DNA of 64,000 nt, taken from assembly GCF_900100925.1 (NCBI RefSeq), contig NZ_FNKO01000001.1:1364001-1428000 (forward strand), read 5' to 3'. Positions within the stretch are counted from its first letter, which is position 1, and each line of letters opens with the position of its first letter. Positions 61,932 through 64,000 of this stretch are shown here, in pieces. A program made the position numbers and the translations under genes. The notes under the pieces were generated by a model that was given only the letters and a program-made list of their open reading frames with translations, was not told the DNA's origin and ran no database searches. Source of the DNA: Actinopolyspora saharensis (GTDB taxonomy: Bacteria; Actinomycetota; Actinomycetes; Mycobacteriales; Pseudonocardiaceae).

Positions 61932-63750
61932 TCAACCGCCTCTGCTCCGGGCCAGTTCGGCCAGCATCGCGTTGTAGGCGGCCAAGTCCTCGTCACCGTC
62001 CCGATCGGCCCTGCGAGCCGATCGGGTGTCGTACCGGTACCACTGGGTCAGCAGCGCCAGCAGCACCAGCACCAGGGGCACCTCCCCCATGGCCCAGGCG
62101 ATCCCCCCGCCGAGGAACTGGTCCGCCAGCAGATCGCGCGGCCACGGCAGTTCCAGCGCCCGGTAGAAGTCCGCGGCCAGCGGGTCCGACAGGCTCATCG
62201 TGATGATGCCGAAGAACGCGTGGAACGGCATGACCGCCAGCACCACCCCGAGCCGGGCCACGTGCGGCAGCGGACGTGGTGCCGGGTCCACCCCGATCAC
62301 GGTCCAGTAGTACAGCCAGCCCACCATCAGGAAGTGGGCCTTCATCAGCTGGTGCCCCCAGTACTCGAACATCCCGAGCTCGAAGAGGTCGGTGAAGTAC
62401 AGCGCGTAGAAGGAGCTCACGAACAGCACCGTCGCCACCCCGGGACCGGCCACGAAGCCGGTCAGCGGGGAGTGCAACCAGGCCAGCAGCCACTCGCGCG
62501 CCCGCCGAGCTCCCGCGTCCACGTGCGGGCAGCGCGCGCAGCGCGAGCGTCACCGGCCCGCCCAGCACCAGCAGCACCGGGGCAAGCATGTTGAGCACCA
62601 TGTGAGCGAACATGTGGAGGCTGAACACCCCGCCCGCGTAGACCCCCACTCCGGACGAGGTGACGAACAGGACGCAGCCCCAGCCGCTCAGCCAGGCCGC
62701 CGTCCTGCCCACTGGCCACGCGTCCCCCCTGCGCCGCAACCTGCGCACCCCGAGCAGGTAGACCGCGGAGCACACCACGGCGCAGCCGCCGAACAGCAGG
62801 TCGAACCGCCACCCCAGCAGCAGGTTCCACAGGGTCGGCGGGGCAGCGAGGTCGTAGCCGAGCACGGCCTGGCTCGCGGTGACCTCCGAACCACCCGGCC
62901 CCGCGGCCGAAGCGATCATGACCTCGGAGACGGCGAACCCTGCCACCAGCAGCACCAGCTCCGCACCGAGCAGCCGGACCACCGCACGCCGGCGCCAGCC
63001 GACATCGCCCGCTGTCGGGAGGGTGAGGCGGCGCCGCACGAGGACGCCGAGCACCGCGACGGCCACCAGGCAGCCGATCTTGCCGAGGACCGCGGCGAGA
63101 TGTCCCGCACCACCGGCCCCGTAGTCCCGGGCGGCCACGAGGACGTCGGCAGCGCCGGACACGGCCAGCAGGCTCCAGCACCCGGCCGCGAGCCACCGGT
63201 AGCGCCGCAGCAGCAGCCGCGCGCGCTCCTCGGTGCGCCACAAGTGCAGCCCGAGCGCCAGCAGCACGCCGAGCCAGACCGCCGCGGAAGTGACGTGCAG
63301 CACGATCGCGTTCGTGCCGACGTCGTGCCCGGGGTTATCCCCCGAGCGACGGACCACCGCGGTGGGCAGCAGCGCGAGCAGCGCCACCCCCGCCAGCAGC
63401 GAGGTCGTCCGCCAGCCCCGCACAATCCGGCAGGCGACGGCCAGCAGCAGGGCGAGCACGGCGGTGAGCACCGCGGCCACCGGCTCGGCGGGCTCACCCG
63501 CCGTGAACGCCCCCGGGGAGAACGCCCGCAGCAGCTCGGCGCAACCCCACAGGAGCGCGGCCAGGCCCGCACGCCGCACGTGACCGCGCGCCCGCTCCGC
63601 GAGGCGGTCGCAGGTCTCGGCGGCGAAGAACACGGCGAACACCAGCGAACCGACGCACACCGCCCCGGACAGATCCCCCAGGGCACGAAGCACGAACTCG
63701 AACGCCCGCGTCGCGAACATCTCCCGGACAGGCACCGTTACCCCACCCAT
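61932..63750 (-). pseudogene. ctaG: CtaG/CopD-type cytochrome oxidase assembly protein, frameshifted
   Basis: Two overlapping frames together encode one polytopic membrane protein of the CopD-CtaG fusion family common in actinobacteria. The first frame (63750 to about 62520) holds the CopD-like half with about 8-9 helices and the start of CtaG (FSLHMFAHMVLNMLAPVLLVLGGP). The second (about 62522-61932) holds the rest (LFVSSFYALYFTDLFELGMFEYWGHQLMKAHFL in pieces, WLYYWTVIGVDP). The break is near 62520 in ALPAR|DAGARR, needing one deleted or two inserted bases. It is either a true mutation or a sequence error; the copper-delivery function would be lost if real. Confidence 0.85.
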
Positions 63751-63870
63751 CGTCTCGTCGGACGGAAGAAACCGTCAGACTGATGCTTTCCTGTCGTGTT
63801 GATGGTTGGTGTGGTGCTTCGGCGCCGGAGGCGCCGAAACGACCACGTTGCCCACCGGCGCCGCCGCGGG

Positions 63871-63961
63871 TTCTCGCGTGGTGCTCTCGCGAGGACGGCC
63901 CCGACGTTGTGTAGGTCGCTATCCGATGTCGGGGCACCCGCAGCGAGAGCCCGCGAGAGGT
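63871..63961 (-). repeat. Structured intergenic repeat, copy 2
   Basis: Inverted relative to copy 1 at 45391-45477. Pairs are TCTCGCG (63872-63878)/CGCGAGA (63953-63959), GCTCTCGC (63883-63890)/GCGAGAGC (63943-63950) and CCCCGAC (63899-63905)/GTCGGGG (63928-63934). The central loop is nearly identical to copy 1. It lies in the region upstream of the ctaG-like gene, and flanking sequence to 64000 holds no recognisable gene. Confidence 0.75.
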
Positions 63962-64000
63962 TCCGCCAAGCGAGCACCGAATCAAAGGTGAACAGAAAAT

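Noticed and set aside
1..64000. CRISPR arrays, rRNA genes, prophage or biosynthetic gene clusters
   Set aside because: No regularly spaced short repeats, rRNA sequences, phage structural genes or PKS/NRPS domains were seen.

Overview
This is high-GC actinobacterial chromosome. The gene set suggests a member of the Pseudonocardiales, possibly a halophilic relative of Actinopolyspora or Saccharopolyspora. The evidence is the DUF3558 lipoproteins, an EspG/PPE-type ESX module, DUF397 with an XRE/DUF5753 pair, MurT/GatD, CmtR and mycobacterial-type FadE. The genus is inferred from gene content and not proven. LAYOUT. 1-3.3 kb: arsenic resistance (arsI divergent from arsR-acr3-arsC) beside a short-chain dehydrogenase. 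3.4-8.0 kb: a small ORF, a RibD/DHFR-like reductase, a GltS-type symporter, a methyltransferase and a beta-propeller protein. 8.1-9.3 kb: a CmtR-type metal sensor with a CDF-like transporter. 10.0-12.8 kb: class A beta-lactamase divergent from a LysR regulator and a BlaB-like serine protein, the same order as in Streptomyces cacaoi. 13.12-20.39 kb: a complete Tn3-family transposon with 38-bp inverted repeats and a 5-bp target duplication, inserted cleanly into an SgcJ/EcaC (NTF2-like) gene. Besides its transposase it carries a tyrosine recombinase, a K+/H+-type antiporter, a small KhtT-N-like protein and a small membrane protein. 21-26 kb: an accessory patch with a frameshifted acetyltransferase, a tyrosine phosphatase, an NmrA-like protein and a TetR regulator, bracketed by 75-bp direct repeats. 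26.2-35.9 kb: acyl-CoA dehydrogenase, MurJ-type flippase, a small membrane protein-murT-gatD operon for lipid II amidation, DUF5996, an extradiol-type dioxygenase and a GNAT protein. 36.0-41.2 kb: a formate dehydrogenase operon whose catalytic subunit contains an in-frame UGA followed by a SECIS hairpin, so it is a selenoprotein. 41.5-45.3 kb: an ESX-associated cluster (PE-like protein, two tandem DUF3558 lipoproteins, PPE-like protein, EspG chaperone). 45.6-49.6 kb: XRE/DUF397 pair and a DHA2 drug exporter with its TetR repressor. 49.6-57.9 kb: the selenocysteine machinery (selD, tRNA-Sec, selA, selB) together with a selenium-binding protein SBP56 and an unrecognised gene. 58.1-61.8 kb: Ku and a ClpC-like AAA+ chaperone. 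61.9-63.75 kb: a CtaG-type cytochrome oxidase assembly gene broken by a frameshift. HOW THEY WORK TOGETHER. The selenium genes and the Sec-containing formate dehydrogenase lie within 22 kb of each other and form one functional unit: SelD makes selenophosphate, SelA charges tRNA-Sec, and SelB decodes the fdhA UGA. The most notable unexplained items are the antiporter-carrying Tn3 element with a tyrosine recombinase, a two-copy structured intergenic repeat with covarying stems (45.4 and 63.9 kb), and the recombining DUF3558 gene pair.
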